Assembly (NCBI GenBank): GCA_017642885.1
Contig: JAEPOM010000002.1
Location: forward strand, 273,735 to 337,734
Length of the DNA stretch: 64,000 bases
Direction: 5' to 3'
Source of the DNA: Henriciella sp.
Lineage (GTDB): Bacteria; Pseudomonadota; Alphaproteobacteria; Caulobacterales; Hyphomonadaceae
Position 1 is the first letter of the stretch. Each line of letters begins with the position of its first letter. A program made the position numbers and the translations under genes. The notes below the pieces were generated by a model. The model was not told where the DNA came from. It did not search any database and was given only the letters and a program-made list of their open reading frames with translations. Shown piece by piece: positions 62,798 to 64,000 of the stretch.

Positions 62798-63923
62798 CTC
62801 CGCACTTTGGGACGCGGCTATCCCCTAACAGTCTGAACGGCAAAGATATTTTCTCCTTTTCTACGGTTCTAAATCCTGAACCTCGTTTGTATGGAATTTG
62901 ACCGCAGAAGGACAGTTTCAGGACGGCTCTTCGGTCTTCATACCGTCCATTTCTCCAAATTTCACAAGGGTTTGCGAGAAACGCCAACGCGGTTCTAGTT
63001 TTTGACTTAAGACTGCCTTTTGGCGTTGTGCGAGTCTCCAGTTGTTCTCCTAGTTGGGCTTTCCGTTTCTCAAGTTCTGTAATGCGAGCTTCATATGCGG
63101 AGATTAGAGTTGGACTCTCTGCTTGAACCACACGGTCCACTAAGCCTGAAATCTGCTGATCAGCTTGATTCAGTTCTTTCTTGATGGAAGCGGCAAGCGC
63201 TCTTTGAGAAACCGTGTTCTGTTCGAAGATATCTTTGATCATTGCGCCGACCAATTCGACAAGCGTGCGGCTGGGCTGAAGGGATTTCAGCAAAGTTTCA
63301 AACTCGCCTTCTAGATCATCTCGGCGAATAGATTTGCCGTAGCTTTCGCATCCCTTTGTGCCGCACAGGTAGTATGGGTAACGTTTGGATCTGCCTCGAC
63401 TGAAGCTCGAATACAGTGGCGCATCGCAATCCCCACAGGTCACAAAACCGCGTAACGCGAAGTCCTCACCGGAGTTTGCTCTTTGAGGGGCATGCGAACG
63501 ACCCGCGAGACGGTCCTGAATCTTCAAATGCGTCTCATAAGAAATAAGCGCAGGGTGGCGACCTTTTCGAAGGGAAACGCCCCACGGCTCATAGAGCAGA
63601 TATCCCGCATATAGAGGGTTCGCTAAATGGTCTCTAATAGAAGAAGCCGACAACTTACCCGTTGGGGATGGATAAGCCGGATGATTTTCTAGATATCGCT
63701 TCACCTCGGCTTGCGTCGTCAATCGCTCGCCCGCAAACGCCTCTAACGCTTCCGACATGGCTGCGGCTGCTGGTTCGTTTCGGATTAGAACATTGCCCCC
63801 GCCTTTTTGTTTTTTCCATGTGTATGCGGGAGGAGGAGGAAACACCGCATATCCATTCAACAGCCGGGCGCGCATCCGATTCACAACCTGCTCTGAGTTC
63901 TTCTGAGAGTGGTGTTGCGCCAC
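62754..63923 (-). CDS. Large serine recombinase, truncated (recombinase and zinc-ribbon domains only; probable pseudogene)
   Basis: A 389-residue frame opened by a GTG. Residues 10-110 form the recombinase DNA-binding domain (NSEQVVNRMRARLLNGYAVF, SIRDHLANPLYAGYLLYEPWG). A zinc ribbon follows (FVTCGDCDAPLYSSFSRGRSK, YYLCGTKGCESYGKS), then a coiled coil around residues 240-300. Upstream of residue 1 the frame meets a stop at 63987-63989, and the ~140-residue catalytic resolvase domain with its Ser nucleophile is missing, so it cannot recombine DNA as it stands. The last ~14 residues (VGPEGLEPPTRPL) are antisense readout of the tRNA, not a true domain. It marks an old or disrupted integrated element. 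Confidence 0.75.
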   Translation of the reverse strand: MAQHHSQKNSEQVVNRMRARLLNGYAVFPPPPAYTWKKQKGGGNVLIRNEPAAAAMSEALEAFAGERLTTQAEVKRYLENHPAYPSPTGKLSASSIRDHLANPLYAGYLLYEPWGVSLRKGRHPALISYETHLKIQDRLAGRSHAPQRANSGEDFALRGFVTCGDCDAPLYSSFSRGRSKRYPYYLCGTKGCESYGKSIRRDDLEGEFETLLKSLQPSRTLVELVGAMIKDIFEQNTVSQRALAASIKKELNQADQQISGLVDRVVQAESPTLISAYEARITELEKRKAQLGEQLETRTTPKGSLKSKTRTALAFLANPCEIWRNGRYEDRRAVLKLSFCGQIPYKRGSGFRTVEKEKISLPFRLLGDSRVPKCGVVGPEGLEPPTRPL

Positions 63924-64000
63924 TGGTCTGCCCCACTGAGGTGGTCCACCGGTTTTGTTAGTCCGGCGGTTTCCACGTAGCAGCGATCATGCTGCTACCT
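63924..64000. mobile_element. Possible insertion-sequence end interrupting the recombinase gene
   Basis: Homology to serine recombinases stops abruptly at about 63923, exactly where the catalytic domain should continue. From there the sequence begins TGGTCTGCCCCACTGAGGTG and contains GTGGTCCACC, which has the look of a terminal inverted repeat starting with TG, as in IS3-like elements. No transposase is in the window and the other end is not visible. It could equally be a plain deletion junction. Confidence 0.4.

Noticed and set aside
1-64000. CRISPR arrays, rRNA genes, toxin-antitoxin pairs or defence islands
   Set aside because: I looked for regularly spaced repeats, rRNA landmarks and small paired genes and saw none; the only tRNA found is at 62721.

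Overview
The window reads as a chromosomal segment of an alphaproteobacterium, most likely a marine or hydrocarbon-associated member of the Hyphomonadaceae/Caulobacterales. The inference rests on gene content: a CYP153-type cytochrome P450, two large TonB-dependent receptors, the secA / parvulin lipoprotein / argJ / mutT neighbourhood, a membrane-anchored CycM-type cytochrome c, a methylsuccinyl-CoA dehydrogenase-like enzyme, a small-form PurL, and dense G+C-rich coding. No gap between genes exceeds about 300 bases. Nearly all of the window looks like ordinary core chromosome; only the last ~1.2 kb, right of a tRNA gene, looks mobile.

Layout. 1-4.3 kb (minus strand): a nitrilase-family gene cut by the window edge, a tyrosine phosphatase, AMP nucleosidase and a polytopic GT-C-like membrane protein. 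4.4-5.8 kb: a GT2 glycosyltransferase overlapping a GtrA-family protein, a likely lipid-linked sugar system. 5.7-7.3 kb: purK-purE. 7.4-12.6 kb: a diguanylate cyclase, a YdcH-like protein, a degenerate SDR protein, a P450, a CYP153 alkane hydroxylase with two matching palindromes upstream, and a DUF2244 protein. 12.7-14.6 kb: nth, hisF, hisE. 14.7-16.5 kb: a compact four-gene metal-handling operon (Met/His/Cys-rich secreted protein, candidate outer-membrane barrel, periplasmic HMA protein, MerT-like membrane protein). 16.5-18.5 kb: an NTF2-like protein, a GNAT and accA. 18.7-25.8 kb: a TonB receptor, selO, then a ZnuD-like receptor with a coupled MerC-family gene behind a Zur-box-like palindrome.

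25.9-37.9 kb: a methylsuccinyl-CoA dehydrogenase-like enzyme, CpcT/CpeT-like lipoprotein, MATE pump, two unassigned lipoproteins, a PAN-domain protein, an RluF-like pseudouridine synthase, purQ, a DUF418 protein and purL. A pair of REP-like palindromes separates purL from a Baeyer-Villiger-type monooxygenase. 39.6-48.1 kb: pheA, cytochrome c, an NlpC/P60 hydrolase, MarR regulator, group III truncated haemoglobin, and a serine operon serC-GNAT-serA with a structured leader, then a cupin and a single-domain response regulator. 48.4-55 kb: an acyltransferase, secA, parvulin lipoprotein, argJ, mutT and an orphan Flp pilin. 55-62.6 kb: an epoxide hydrolase, S45 acylase, VOC protein, alpha/beta hydrolase, sirtuin, panD and a SIMPL protein.

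At 62.72 kb a tRNA with a CAU anticodon, probably the lysidine-modified tRNA-Ile2, is overlapped on the opposite strand by the 3' end of a large serine recombinase gene whose catalytic domain is missing. The lost 5' end abuts what looks like an insertion-sequence end. This is the probable border of an integrated element lying to the right. The most interesting signals are the palindrome pair before CYP153, the Zur/ZnuD/MerC unit, the four-gene metal operon, the nested inverted repeat with an orphan plus-strand terminator before serC, and the tRNA/recombinase junction. I found no CRISPR array, rRNA operon or convincing wholly new multi-gene system.
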